NCBI RefSeq assembly: GCF_024612015.1
Contig: NZ_CP102512.1
Coordinates: forward strand, 5,084,001-5,148,000
Reading direction: 5' to 3'
Origin: Streptomyces sp. CA-210063
GTDB lineage: Bacteria; Actinomycetota; Actinomycetes; Streptomycetales; Streptomycetaceae
DNA: 64,000 bases
Numbering within the stretch: the first letter of the stretch is position 1; each line of letters begins with the position of its first letter. The position numbers and the translations under genes are program-made. This document shows, piece by piece, positions 49,749 through 58,974 of this stretch. The notes below the pieces were generated by a model, which saw only the letters and a list, made by a program, of their open reading frames with translations, was not told the DNA's origin and did not search any database.

Positions 49749-51836
49749 CTATGAACCGTCGGCGTCCCGCGCGGCAGCCGCGGCCGCCGTCACGTCCGTC
49801 AGCGTCCAGCGCTGGTTCGAGCCCGAGTTGGGCCACCACAGGCCGACGCCGGCGCCGTCGTTCGTGGACTGGCCGTAGACGTCGGGGAGTTGGCCGGTGG
49901 CGGCGTTCACCAGGGTCCAGGTGCTGTCGCCCGTCGAGGAGAGGATCCACTGGGCGGCCTCGTCGCGGGCGCCGGAATCGGCCTCGGCGACCAGGGAGCC
50001 GTCGCGGATCGCCAGGCGCTTGTCCGAGGCCGGCTCGGTCAGGGCGTAGCGGGTGCGGTTGTCCGTCGTGCCGTGGCCGATGCGGTCCAGCTGCCACTGC
50101 TGGCCGGTGCCGTCCGTGGCGTTCGGGGTCTTGATGACGAGGCTCTTGCCGTCAGGGGCGATCGCGAGGTTCTTGCCGCTCTGGACGCCCGTGAGGGTGT
50201 AGGTGTGGTCGTCCTGGAGTTCCGCCTGGGACTTCGCTACGCCGGAGACGCCCTTCACCAGGAACGAGGTCACCGACTGGGCCGGGACCGTGATCGTGGC
50301 CTGCTTGTCGGTCACCTTGACCGGCTTCTGGCGGATCAGCTTGCCGGCGGCGTCCGTGACCACCGGGGTGACCGTCGCGGTCTTCGCGACCTTGCCGAAC
50401 TTCGACAGGTCCACGGTCACCGCGCGGGACTCCGTGGTGCTGTTGACGTGGACGACCGTCGCCTTGTCGCCCTTCTTCGCGACCGCCGCCGTGCTCGACG
50501 TGTCGTTCGTCTTGATGAGGCGGTCGCCCGGCTTGATGTAGTGCGTGAAGTTACGGGCCGTGTCGAACTTGGTGTTCGTGTAGATGGGGCACGACTTCAG
50601 GGTGTCCGCCGAGGTGCAGGCGAAGGAGAGCTGGATCGAGCCCCAGTTGCCGCCCTTCGCGGACTCGCCGCCGGGCTTCATGTTGTCGTAGTCCTCGACG
50701 GGCTGCCAGAAGACCCAGGCCTGGGGCTCCAGTTCGCGGAGGTCGTCGACCATGCGCTGGGCGAGGCCGAGGCCGGGGCGCATGTCGGTGAAGCTCTGGC
50801 CGTCGCCCCAGTCGCCCTCCACCTCGCTCATCCACAGGGGCTTGTCGGCGGCCTTGGCGAGGTCGCGGACGGTGGTGCGCTGGCCGGTGCCGTAGGTGTG
50901 GACGTTCATCTGGCCGACCAGGTCGCGGACTTCCTGGGGGTAGGAGTTCCAGTTGGTGGCGAAGGTGCCCGGGTTCGTCTCGTCCATCGCGGAGATCTCC
51001 GCGTCGCTCCGGGACTTCTCCAGCACCGGGCTCAGCGCGCGCAGCACCTTCTGCTGGAGCTCGGGGCCGATGTGGGCGCCCTCCTGGCGGCCGCCGGTGG
51101 GCTGGCCGTCGGCGCCGAGCTTGGTGCCCCAGTAGTTGGTGTTGGGCTCGTTGAAGGGGTCAAGGGTGTCGACGTCGATGCCGTGGGCCTTCTCCAGGCG
51201 CTCGGTGGCGCCGACCAGGTACTTGGCGAAGTCGTCGACCGACTCCTCCTTCAGCTGGTCCTGCGACGCGTCGAAGCCGCCGGAGACGTAGCCGCTCTCC
51301 GTCATGAACCACGGCGGGGAGTTGCTGAACGTCTCCCAGTGGGTGATGTCGTTCTTGATGCGGTCGATCCACCAGCGCTGGGTGGCGTCGGCGTTCTTGT
51401 TCCAGTCGTTCTTGTCGTCGGCGCTCCACCAGTCGACGTCCTCGCGGGTGGTGCCCGCCGGGGCCTTCCACCAGCCCTCCACCGCGCCGCCGGCGCGCAG
51501 GTAGTCCTTGACGTCGGGGGCGTTGCCGCCGCCGATGTTGTAGCGGGCGATGTTGAGGTTCAGGCCGTCCTTGCCGAAGAGGAGGTCGGCGAGCTTCTCG
51601 CGTATCTCGGGCGGGTAGTCGCCGGTGGCGTTGGCGAACCAGACCAGGCTGGTGCCCCAGCCCTCGAAGCTCTGGCCCTTGTAGGAGGGGTCGGGGCTGA
51701 CCGTCACCGCAGCGGCGGCGGCTGCCGTGTCGGCGTGTGCCATCGGCAGGGAGGTCGTGGCCATGGCCGTTCCGGTCGCCAGGGCGGTGATGCCGATGGC
51801 CCCGAGGAGCCGTCTCGTACGGGTGCGGTGTGCCAT
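49749..51836 (-). CDS. GH30-type endo-beta-1,6-galactanase with ricin/CBM13 domain
   Basis: This 695-aa secreted enzyme probably hydrolyses beta-1,6-galactan side chains of arabinogalactan. It has a signal peptide (to about HADTAAA), a catalytic barrel starting FEGWGTSLVWFANATG with acid/base E230 (DPFNEPN) and nucleophile E338 (WMSEVEGD), a beta-sandwich (about 425-535), and a C-terminal ricin-type trefoil with QW motifs (GQQWQLDRI, AAQWILSS, NQRWTLTD). The layout matches the characterised S. avermitilis enzyme as I recall it. It is divergent from a LacI-type gene across a long palindrome. Confidence 0.88.
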   Translation of the reverse strand: MAHRTRTRRLLGAIGITALATGTAMATTSLPMAHADTAAAAAAVTVSPDPSYKGQSFEGWGTSLVWFANATGDYPPEIREKLADLLFGKDGLNLNIARYNIGGGNAPDVKDYLRAGGAVEGWWKAPAGTTREDVDWWSADDKNDWNKNADATQRWWIDRIKNDITHWETFSNSPPWFMTESGYVSGGFDASQDQLKEESVDDFAKYLVGATERLEKAHGIDVDTLDPFNEPNTNYWGTKLGADGQPTGGRQEGAHIGPELQQKVLRALSPVLEKSRSDAEISAMDETNPGTFATNWNSYPQEVRDLVGQMNVHTYGTGQRTTVRDLAKAADKPLWMSEVEGDWGDGQSFTDMRPGLGLAQRMVDDLRELEPQAWVFWQPVEDYDNMKPGGESAKGGNWGSIQLSFACTSADTLKSCPIYTNTKFDTARNFTHYIKPGDRLIKTNDTSSTAAVAKKGDKATVVHVNSTTESRAVTVDLSKFGKVAKTATVTPVVTDAAGKLIRQKPVKVTDKQATITVPAQSVTSFLVKGVSGVAKSQAELQDDHTYTLTGVQSGKNLAIAPDGKSLVIKTPNATDGTGQQWQLDRIGHGTTDNRTRYALTEPASDKRLAIRDGSLVAEADSGARDEAAQWILSSTGDSTWTLVNAATGQLPDVYGQSTNDGAGVGLWWPNSGSNQRWTLTDVTAAAAAARDADGS

Positions 51837-51993
51837 TCGAGTACTCCAACTCTTCCGTGCGTCGCGTCCCGGCGAGACACGGAGATCGGGGCGGGGGCCC
51901 GCGTGGTGCGGTTCGGTGCGGTGCTACTTACTTCGCTTCTGCGCGGTTCACCGTTCTTTTCGCTTCGGTTCGTCGCGCTCTCGTATGGTTTGT

Positions 51994-52025
51994 CTCAGTG
52001 AATGTTTACGTAAACATCCACTGAG
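51994..52025. promoter_or_regulatory. 32-bp near-perfect palindrome, candidate LacI operator
   Basis: The core ATGTTTACGTAAACAT (52002-52017) is a perfect palindrome flanked by matching CTCAGTG (51994-52000) and CACTGAG (52019-52025). It lies between the galactanase and LacI genes, about 160 bp from the former and 97 bp from the latter. Confidence 0.82.
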
Positions 52026-52065
52026 CGCGATGTCTACACTGTCCGAATCTCGGCGGTCAAGAGTC

Positions 52066-52098
52066 AGTCGTCAGGCAGTCGTCAGGCAGTCGTCAGGC
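52066..52098 (+). repeat. Three 11-bp tandem repeats before lacI-type gene
   Basis: AGTCGTCAGGC occurs three times in tandem in the leader of the LacI-family gene. Confidence 0.8.
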
Positions 52099-52121
52099 AG
52101 GGTCGGAGTCAGGGGAACAAG

Positions 52122-53192
52122 GTGGACAGGACGCGCGCCGGGCGGCCCCGGCAAGGGCCGTCCATGGGGGACGTCGCCCGGCTCGCCGGGGTCTCCGCCC
52201 AGACCGTCTCCCGGGTCTCCAACGGGTTCGCCGGGGTCACCGAGGACACCCGGCGGCAGGTGCTGGCCGCGATGCGGGAGCTGGGGTACCGGCCCAACAG
52301 CGCCGCGCGGGCACTGCGGCGCGGGGAGTTCCGGACGCTCGGGGTGATCACCTTCTCCCTCTCCACGCTGGGGAACATCCGCACGCTCGACGCGATCGCC
52401 ACGTCCGCCGCGCGGGAGGGGTACGCCGTGACGCTGCTGCCCGTCGCCGTGCCGACGCAGGACGAGGTGAACGGGGCGTTCTCGCGGCTCGGGGAGCTCG
52501 CCGTGGACGCCGTCATCGTGATCATGGAGGTTCATCTGCTCGACGCGGCGACCGTCTCGCTGCCGCCCGGTGTGCAGGTGGTCGTGGCGGATTCGGACGC
52601 CGGTGACCGGTACACCGTCGTCGACACCGATCAGACGGGCGGCGCACGGGACGCCGTACGGCATCTGCTGGAGCTCGGGCATCGGACGGTGTGGCATCTG
52701 GCCGGACCCGAGGACTCGTTCGCGGCGCAACGGCGGGCGAACGCCTGGCGCGCCACCCTCGACGAGGCGGGCGGCGGCGGCAGCGGCAGCCTGGAGGCGC
52801 CGCCGCTGGTGCGCGGCGACTGGTCGGCCGAGTCCGGGTACCGGGCCGGGCTCCTGATCGCCGAACAGCCCGACTGTACGGCCGTGTTCGTCGCCAACGA
52901 CCAGATGGCCCTCGGGCTGCTGCGGGCCCTGAACGAGCGCGGCCGCCGGGTTCCCGAGGACGTGAGTGTCGTGGGCTTCGACGACATTCCCGAGGCCGCG
53001 TCCTTCCTGCCGCCCCTCACCACCGTCCACCAGGACTTCGCGGAGGTGGGGCGGCTGTGTGTGGAGGGGGTGCTCAGCAAGATGCGGGAGGGCGGGGAGG
53101 AGAGGGAGGCGGGGCAGGAGCACGGGACGACGCTCGTGCCTACGCGGCTCGTACTGCGGCGCAGTACGGCACCGCCTCCGGGTGCTGTCTAG
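52122..53192 (+). CDS. LacI-family transcriptional regulator
   Basis: This 356-aa regulator has a LacI helix-turn-helix and hinge (SMGDVARLAGVSAQTVSRVSNGFAGVTEDTRRQVLAAMRELGYRPNSAARALRRG) and a periplasmic-binding-like sugar domain (FRTLGVITFSLSTLGN, AVFVANDQMALGLLRALNERGRRVPEDVSVVGFDDIPEAASFLPPLTTVHQDF). It most likely represses the divergent galactanase gene until a galactan-derived sugar binds. The start is GTG at 52122, with AGGGGAAC upstream. Confidence 0.92.
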   Translation: MDRTRAGRPRQGPSMGDVARLAGVSAQTVSRVSNGFAGVTEDTRRQVLAAMRELGYRPNSAARALRRGEFRTLGVITFSLSTLGNIRTLDAIATSAAREGYAVTLLPVAVPTQDEVNGAFSRLGELAVDAVIVIMEVHLLDAATVSLPPGVQVVVADSDAGDRYTVVDTDQTGGARDAVRHLLELGHRTVWHLAGPEDSFAAQRRANAWRATLDEAGGGGSGSLEAPPLVRGDWSAESGYRAGLLIAEQPDCTAVFVANDQMALGLLRALNERGRRVPEDVSVVGFDDIPEAASFLPPLTTVHQDFAEVGRLCVEGVLSKMREGGEEREAGQEHGTTLVPTRLVLRRSTAPPPGAV

Positions 53193-53235
53193 GGCCCTAG
53201 GGTTCTGGTCCGACGTTCGCCGAACCGGAGGTGCC

Positions 53236-53994
53236 GTGCGAGTCGCCGTACGTAGGGGATGGGTGGGCCGTGCCGTTCTGCTGGCCGCTCTGCTCAGCGG
53301 GTGCGGTGGCGCGGAGGTGCCGCCCGGGGCGACGTCGGGTCCGTCGGGCGCTGCCTCCACGGCGCCCGGTGTCGACGGCGAGGCCGACGTGGAACGGGTC
53401 TTCACGGAAGGCGAGTTGAAGGCCGCGCTTCCGCCCGCCGAGGTGTTGGGCAGGGGTGCCGAGGTGACCCGGACGGATCTGGGGCTCTTCGGCCGGTACG
53501 GGGGAGGCGAGTGGACTTCGTGCGCGGCCGGGAACGGGCCACGTGTGGAGATGCGGGGCTTCGAGGGGGCCAGCGCCCAGCAGACCGTACGCCTCGCAGG
53601 CGCCGCGGAGAACAGCCGTGTCGTCACCGTCCAGCTGGTGTCGATGTCCGCCGGGCGTGCCGAGCGCTATCTGGAGGTTCGGCACCGGCTCAACCAGGCC
53701 TGTCCGGACGTCACCGTCGACACGGAGGCCGCCCCCGTCCAGGAGCACCACGAGGCTCGCGAGATCGCCGGCCTCGGCGACGCGGCGCTGCTGGAGTCCA
53801 CGCGGCGAACCGGCGGCGACGAGTACGACGGCACTCCCTCCTACGCCGTCCACGTCCGCGTCGGAGGTGTCCTCGCCATCGTGACGTCCGGCGGCGACAA
53901 GGAAACCAGCATCACGCTCGCCGCGCGGGCCACCGAGCGGGTCCGTGCCGAGTTGTACGGGGTGGACGGGGCGGCGGACGGGGCTTCGGGCTGA
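53236..53994 (+). CDS. Putative lipoprotein of unknown function
   Basis: This 252-aa protein has a basic N-terminus and a lipobox LLSGC (Cys about residue 23), then a Gly/Ser/Pro linker. The mature domain includes ALPPAEVLGRGAEVTRTDLGLFGRYGGGEWTSCAAG and two further Cys pairs. It resembles Streptomyces lipoproteins of no known role. GTG at 53236 follows a GGAGG site. It lies 43 bp downstream of the LacI-type gene and 68 bp upstream of a two-component pair. Confidence 0.75.
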   Translation: MRVAVRRGWVGRAVLLAALLSGCGGAEVPPGATSGPSGAASTAPGVDGEADVERVFTEGELKAALPPAEVLGRGAEVTRTDLGLFGRYGGGEWTSCAAGNGPRVEMRGFEGASAQQTVRLAGAAENSRVVTVQLVSMSAGRAERYLEVRHRLNQACPDVTVDTEAAPVQEHHEAREIAGLGDAALLESTRRTGGDEYDGTPSYAVHVRVGGVLAIVTSGGDKETSITLAARATERVRAELYGVDGAADGASG

Positions 53995-54062
53995 GTCAGC
54001 CGGGCGGCGCGCCCAGGGAGACACGTGTGCCCGTTCGGCCACCCCCGTTACGGTGGGGAGTC

Positions 54063-55253
54063 GTGACGGGCATACGGGGTGCGCGGGGGTGGTGGGAGCG
54101 CGGGCGTGCGCTCGGGGACGCCAATCCGTGGGTGGTGGATGTCGGGGTCGCGCTGCTGGTGCAGGGGGCGATGACGATGCCGTTCGTGGTGCCGCGGGCG
54201 GCCGGGCTGGCGCCGGCGACCTGGGCGGCGTACGGGCTGACGACGCTCACCGTGGTGCCGCTGGTGTGGCGGCGGCGGGCTCCCCTCGCCGTGCTGCTGG
54301 CGATTCTGGTGACCAGCATGGTGTACAAGCTGGCGCTGGACGGGCCCGGGCAGCCGTTGCCGTACACCGGGCTGGTGATCGTCTACACGATCGCCGCGCT
54401 GTCGCCGCCGTGGAAGCGGCTGGTCACCGGGGGCCTGCTGCTGGTCGCCGTACCGGTGGGGGTGTGGCTCAACAGCCGGACGGCGCGTGAACTGACCTTC
54501 GCCGCCTTCGTGTTCGCGGCGGCCTATGTCTTCGGGCGGCACACCGATGCCCGTCGGCGTGCGCACCGCGTCGAGGCCGAGCAGGCAGCCGCGCGCGAAC
54601 GGGCCCGTATCGCACGGGAGATGCACGACATCCTCTCCCACGCGGTCAGCCTGATGATCGTGCAGGCGGAGGCCGGTCCGGTGGCGGTGCGTACGGCTCC
54701 GGAGCGGGCGGAGGCCGCGTTCGACGCGATCTCGGAAACCGGGCGGGATGCGATGGTCCAGCTGCGGCGGATGCTGGGGGTGCTGAGGGAGGGTGAGGAG
54801 AGTCCGGGGGGCTACGCGCCGGGGCGCGCGCCGCGTGAGCCACAGCCGGGGGTCGGGGAGCTGCCGACGCTCCTCGATCGGGTGCGGGGCAGTGGGCTCC
54901 AGGTCGCGTATGAGGTGGTGGGGCGGGAACGGCCGCTGCCGGGGGCTGTCGGGGCGGCTGTCTTCCGGATCGTCCAAGAGGCGCTGACGAACACGGTCCG
55001 GCATGCGGACGCCCATAGCGTGTCCGTACAACTCGCCTATGGAGATGGTGACTTGTTCATCGAGGTGACGGATGACGGGCGCGGTCCGCAGGCCGGGTAC
55101 GGCGGTGGGCACGGGCTCGTCGGGGTGCGGGAGCGGGCGGCCGCGCACGGGGGTACGGCCTTCGCCGGGCCGGGGCCGGGCGGGCGCGGGTTCGAGGTGC
55201 GGGTGCGCATACCCCTGCCCGCCGTGGCCGTCGTGGCGGAGGTGGGACGTTGA
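54063..55253 (+). CDS. Sensor histidine kinase (HisKA_3, DesK/NarX type)
   Basis: This 396-aa membrane kinase has about four to five N-terminal membrane segments (VVDVGVALLVQGAMTMPFVV, TTLTVVPLVW, LAVLLAILVTSMVY, GLLLVAVPVGVWL), a HisKA_3 domain with the phosphoacceptor His in IAREMHDILSHAVSLMIVQ, and a C-terminal ATPase domain (FRIVQEALTNTVRHADAH, GHGLVGVRERAAAHGG). The start is GTG with GGGGAG upstream. It overlaps the response regulator by 4 bp. The signal is unknown. Confidence 0.93.
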   Translation: MTGIRGARGWWERGRALGDANPWVVDVGVALLVQGAMTMPFVVPRAAGLAPATWAAYGLTTLTVVPLVWRRRAPLAVLLAILVTSMVYKLALDGPGQPLPYTGLVIVYTIAALSPPWKRLVTGGLLLVAVPVGVWLNSRTARELTFAAFVFAAAYVFGRHTDARRRAHRVEAEQAAARERARIAREMHDILSHAVSLMIVQAEAGPVAVRTAPERAEAAFDAISETGRDAMVQLRRMLGVLREGEESPGGYAPGRAPREPQPGVGELPTLLDRVRGSGLQVAYEVVGRERPLPGAVGAAVFRIVQEALTNTVRHADAHSVSVQLAYGDGDLFIEVTDDGRGPQAGYGGGHGLVGVRERAAAHGGTAFAGPGPGGRGFEVRVRIPLPAVAVVAEVGR

Positions 55254-56029
55254 CGATCCGCGTGGTCGTGGCCGACGACCAGGAGCTGGTGCGCAGTGGC
55301 CTCGCGTTGATCCTCGATGTGCAGCCGGACATCGAGGTCGTCGCGGAGGTGGGTGACGGGGCGGAGGCCGTGGAAGCGGTGCGGCGGCACGGGGCCGACG
55401 TGGCGCTGCTCGACATCCGGATGCCCCGCATGGACGGCATCGAGGCGTGCCGGGCGATCAGTGCGGACGGCACCCAGGGCCCCCACAGCCCCCACAGCCC
55501 CCACAGCCCCCACAGAGCCTGCCGGATCGTGATGCTGACGACCTTCGACTCCGACGAGTACGTGTACGAGGCGCTGCACGCGGGGGCCAGCGGGTTCCTG
55601 CTCAAGGACGTCCGCCGGGACGATCTCGTGCACGCCGTACGGGTGGTGGCGCGCGGCGACTCGCTGCTCGCGCCGTCCGTGGCCCGGCGGCTCGTGGAGC
55701 AGTACACCCGGCCGGCCGCCGCCCGGGCCCGGCGGCCCGACCCCCGCCTGGACGTGCTGACCGGGCGAGAGCGCGAGACGCTGCTGCTCCTCGCGCGCGG
55801 GCTGTCGAACGCCGAGATCGCCGCGGAACTGGTCGTCAGCGATCACACGGTCAAGACGCACGTCGGCAACGTCCTCGCCAAGCTCGGGCTGCGGAGCCGT
55901 ATCCAGGCGGTGATCTGCGCGTACGAGACGGGGTTGATCTCGGCCGGGGACGCTCCGCCCGGTGCCGCGGGTCCCCCGGGCGGGGGAGCGTCCCGGCCGG
56001 GCTCCTCCCCCGCGTCGGCGAGGGACTGA
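55250..56029 (+). CDS. NarL-type response regulator with repeat in the receiver
   Basis: This 259-aa regulator has a receiver domain (VVVADDQELVRSGLALILD, phosphoacceptor in LLDIRMPRMDG) and a LuxR-type helix-turn-helix (GLSNAEIAAELVVSDHTVKTHVGNVLAKLGL). It starts with TTG inside the kinase stop (TTGA), with GCGGAGG upstream. In the loop before VMLTTFDSDEYV the receiver carries four copies of PHS/PHR triplets (55481-55516) absent from the related regulator at 19161. The C-terminal 25 residues are Gly/Pro-rich and probably disordered. Confidence 0.9.
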   Translation: MTIRVVVADDQELVRSGLALILDVQPDIEVVAEVGDGAEAVEAVRRHGADVALLDIRMPRMDGIEACRAISADGTQGPHSPHSPHSPHRACRIVMLTTFDSDEYVYEALHAGASGFLLKDVRRDDLVHAVRVVARGDSLLAPSVARRLVEQYTRPAAARARRPDPRLDVLTGRERETLLLLARGLSNAEIAAELVVSDHTVKTHVGNVLAKLGLRSRIQAVICAYETGLISAGDAPPGAAGPPGGGASRPGSSPASARD

Positions 56030-56172
56030 CCGAACCGGGCACCCGAAGACCGCCTGCGCGGGCGATCCGCGGGAAGCCGCCGGTCAGAAGGATGGAGCCA
56101 TCGAGAGCGACCGATAACACCAGCTCGATGACACCGGTTCGATGACACCGGCTCACATCCACGGAGTTGACC

Positions 56173-57411
56173 ATGAGACGCACCACCCGCACGCTGCTCG
56201 CCGCCGCGCTCGTCCTGGGGGTCGCGGCGGGGCCGGCGGTCCTGCCGGCCACCGCGTCCCCATCGGGCGCGTCGGTCACCGCCCGCTCCGAGACGGATCC
56301 CCCCTCCGAGGCGGGGACCCGCTCCGAGGCGGGGACCCGCTCCGAGGCGGATCCCGAACTGGCGGCCGCCATGGAAGCCGCCATCGCGGGCCTGCCGTCG
56401 GCGGACGCGACCGCCGCGCTCGTGCGGATCGGAGGTACCGGCGGTGTCTGGCGGGGCAGTTCGGGGGTGCACGACCTGACGACGGACCGGGCGGCGGATC
56501 CGGGCGGCCGCTTCCGGGCCGGGTCCGTGACCAAGGTGTTCACGGCGGCGGTCGTGCTGCAACTGGCCGCCGAGGGGCGGGTGGACCTCGACCGGAGCGC
56601 CCGCTCGTATCTGCCGGAGCTGGTTCCGGCGTCGTACGCGGGCGTCACCGTCCGGCAGTTGCTCAATCACACGCACGGCATCCCGGCGCCCGACTTCCCG
56701 TGGACGACGGTCGAGGAGGCGTACGCGAACCGTTTCCGGATCCACGACCCGGAGGAGATGGTCCGTTCGGCGACCTCGAAGAAGCCGGAGTTCGCGCCGG
56801 GCGAGCGGCAGCACTACCTCAACATCGGGTACACGATCGCCGGGCTGCTGGTCGAGCGGGTGACGGGGGACTCGTACGAGCGGCAGGTCGCCCGGCGGGT
56901 GCTGAAGCCGCTCGGGCTGCGGGACACGTATCTTCCCGGGACCGACCCGCGGATCCGCGGCCCGCACAACCACGGCTACCAGCGGATGAAGCTGGACGAC
57001 GGGACGACCGGGCTGCGGGACGTCACCGTGTGGGGGGCGACGGACGGCTGGGGGGCCGGAGGCATCATCTCGACCACGGCGGATCTGGAGCGGTTCACGA
57101 AGGCGCTGTTCCGGGGGCGGATCGTGCCGCGCGGGCCGATGCTGGAGGAGATGTTCACCGTGCCGAAGGTGGCGGACTTCACGAGCGGCAAGCCCGCCGA
57201 GTACGCCGTCGGCCTGGCGAGGAAGGTGCTCGGCGGCCGTGAGGTCTGGGGCAAGACGGGCGGTCGCTGGGGATACAACACGGCCATCGCCTCCACCCGC
57301 GACGGCTCCCGCGCGCTCGTCTACAGCGTCAACTCCACCGACGCCAAGGGCCGTGACATGAACAGGGTGGCCCTGAACATCATGGTGGCGGCCTACGGCA
57401 TGCCGGAGTAG
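56173..57411 (+). CDS. Serine hydrolase, beta-lactamase/DD-peptidase fold
   Basis: This 412-aa exported enzyme resembles Streptomyces R61-type DD-carboxypeptidases and class C beta-lactamase relatives. The motifs are SVTK (S118-K121), YLN (215-217) and KTG (in VWGKTGGRWG). A signal peptide ends near PATASPSGA. A Ser/Glu/Thr-rich linker with an 18-bp repeat (SEAGTR, 56305-56340) follows. ATG at 56173 is chosen over the TTG two codons earlier. It may trim peptidoglycan or hydrolyse an ester or lactam; the sequence does not decide. Confidence 0.85.
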   Translation: MRRTTRTLLAAALVLGVAAGPAVLPATASPSGASVTARSETDPPSEAGTRSEAGTRSEADPELAAAMEAAIAGLPSADATAALVRIGGTGGVWRGSSGVHDLTTDRAADPGGRFRAGSVTKVFTAAVVLQLAAEGRVDLDRSARSYLPELVPASYAGVTVRQLLNHTHGIPAPDFPWTTVEEAYANRFRIHDPEEMVRSATSKKPEFAPGERQHYLNIGYTIAGLLVERVTGDSYERQVARRVLKPLGLRDTYLPGTDPRIRGPHNHGYQRMKLDDGTTGLRDVTVWGATDGWGAGGIISTTADLERFTKALFRGRIVPRGPMLEEMFTVPKVADFTSGKPAEYAVGLARKVLGGREVWGKTGGRWGYNTAIASTRDGSRALVYSVNSTDAKGRDMNRVALNIMVAAYGMPE

Positions 57412-57625
57412 CGGGGGGGGGAGCGGGCGGTTCCCGACCGACCGATCTCATCGGGCTTCGGCGGGGCGTGGCGTGGGCGTGCGCGAGGGCGAGGGCGAAC
57501 AGGTCGGCCACTGGGCCCGCCTGTTCGCCCACGACTCGCCGGTCTCCGTCGACGGGGAGATCACGGCCTGAGGAACGCCGGACGCCTACGCGGTGCGGAT
57601 CACCGTCGTACGCCGCGACGGGTGG

Positions 57626-58093
57626 TCAGGAGCACCAGCCTCCGGTGAGGTGGGAGAACGCCTTCCAGGCGGCCCTGGTCTTGTCGCCCGCGTCGCCGTC
57701 GATGCCGCCGGTGTCGTAGCCGAGGGAGACGAGGAAGCGCTGGAGGCCGCGGATGGTGTTGGGGCCGACGTCGCCGTCGACGGTTCCGGCGTTGTATCCG
57801 CGGTCGTTGAGGAAGAGCTGCCAGGCCTTCCAGCTGTTCGTGCCGAGCTGGCCGTCGATGGCGCCGGGGTTGAATTTGCCGACGGGGGCCGCGTCACGGA
57901 CGTAGCACTGAACGCTCTTGGCTTCCCAGGTCGTGAGGCCCAGGTTGTTGACGGCCTGGATGGTGACGGTCCGGGTGGGAACCTGCTGGGCGGGAGCGGC
58001 TGCGGCCGTGGTGGCACCGGCGAGGGTGCCGATGCTGAGGGCGGCGGCGGTGAGAGTACCTAACAGCGCTTTCGTGAGTGTGCTCGATGCCAT
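57626..58093 (-). CDS. Secreted peptidoglycan-binding-domain protein
   Basis: This 155-aa exported protein has a signal peptide (cleavage near AAAAPAQQ) and a C-terminal PG_binding_1 domain with the repeated pattern GYNAGTVDGDVGPNTIRGLQRFLVSLGYDTGGIDGDAGDKTRAAWKAF. It could bind cell wall. No catalytic domain is present. The 214 bp between it and the serine hydrolase contain plus-strand fragments (GHWARLFAHDSPVSVDGEIT then DAYAVRITVVRRDG in shifted frame) that look like a decayed gene end. Confidence 0.82.
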   Translation of the reverse strand: MASSTLTKALLGTLTAAALSIGTLAGATTAAAAPAQQVPTRTVTIQAVNNLGLTTWEAKSVQCYVRDAAPVGKFNPGAIDGQLGTNSWKAWQLFLNDRGYNAGTVDGDVGPNTIRGLQRFLVSLGYDTGGIDGDAGDKTRAAWKAFSHLTGGWCS

Positions 58094-58380
58094 GCGTGTT
58101 TCCCCCTTGTACGGGAGTGACTCGGTCGGCGCCGAGACTACCGCCGGGCGTTTGTGAACCGGTGGTGCCGGTTGTGAGGGTTTTGACAGGCACTGGTCAA
58201 CCTGCGGACCATCGAGTATGACTGGCCGTCAGTTCAGAAGAGGCGGTTCCGATTCCGGTCCCGCCCACCACAGGCGACGTCGCGGACTGCGCCGTCGTGG
58301 TCGTCCGACGCGGCACATCGGCAAGCGAAACCAGTGGGTTCGCCGCACCCACCGACACCAGCACTCTTAGGCTCCACCCC

Positions 58381-58731
58381 ATGGAGCAATCCGAGATCAT
58401 GCAGCGAGTCGTCGGCATCCTCACCGAAGCGATCGAGATGCGGCGGCAGGCTCGCGAGCACCCCGGCGCCGAGGTGGCGTTGACGGGGGCCATCTCCGCG
58501 CTGCTCGCGGAGACCTTGCCCACCGTCGAACTGCCCGCCGACGCGAGCGCCCAGGAGGCCACGGGCATCATCGCGGACGCCCTGGGACCGGCCATCGTGT
58601 CCCTGGCCAACTGCTTCTCCTACGCCTTCGTCCACCTTGCCGAGGTGCACGACGCGGGGCGGACCGACACGACGACGGCCGACGTCCTGCGGTCCCTCTC
58701 GCTCCGGTTCGCACAGCGGGACGGGGAGTGA
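58381..58731 (+). CDS. Hypothetical protein, probable leaderless gene
   Basis: This 116-aa helical protein (MEQSEIMQRVVGILTEAIEMRRQAREHPGAEVALTGAISALLAETLPTVEL...) has no family I recognise. No ribosome-binding site is visible. A TAGGCT -10-like hexamer ends eight bases before the ATG, so it may be translated from a leaderless mRNA. The 287 bp upstream hold no other gene. Confidence 0.6.
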   Translation: MEQSEIMQRVVGILTEAIEMRRQAREHPGAEVALTGAISALLAETLPTVELPADASAQEATGIIADALGPAIVSLANCFSYAFVHLAEVHDAGRTDTTTADVLRSLSLRFAQRDGE

Positions 58732-58775
58732 CGCGACCGCGCGCCCGGCCATCGAGCAGGTGACCGGGCGCACTT

Positions 58776-58852
58776 CGTCGTTCGACGGGCTCACCCACCC
58801 CTGTCGTCGTTCGACGGGCTCACCCCCCTTCGTCGTTCGACGGGCTCACCCA
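58776..58852 (+). repeat. Three spaced copies of a 22-bp sequence
   Basis: CGTCGTTCGACGGGCTCACC recurs at 58776, 58805 and 58831. Each unit holds the imperfect palindrome CGTCGTTCGACG. It lies between two genes, just upstream of the nuclease gene. Confidence 0.75.
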
Positions 58853-58974
58853 CCGCTTCGTTCCCGGGATTTAACCCGCACCCCCTTGGCGACTCCCCCT
58901 CTACGCGCGTAACTTGAGCCGACTCCCCCCACACCACCGCTTCGACGTACCCGATGTACGAGGAGACCGCCAGC

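Noticed and set aside
57480..57625. Possible gene with GHWARLFAHDSPVSVDGEIT and DAYAVRITVVRRDG
   Set aside because: The two parts lie in different frames and lack a start; at best a decayed C-terminus.
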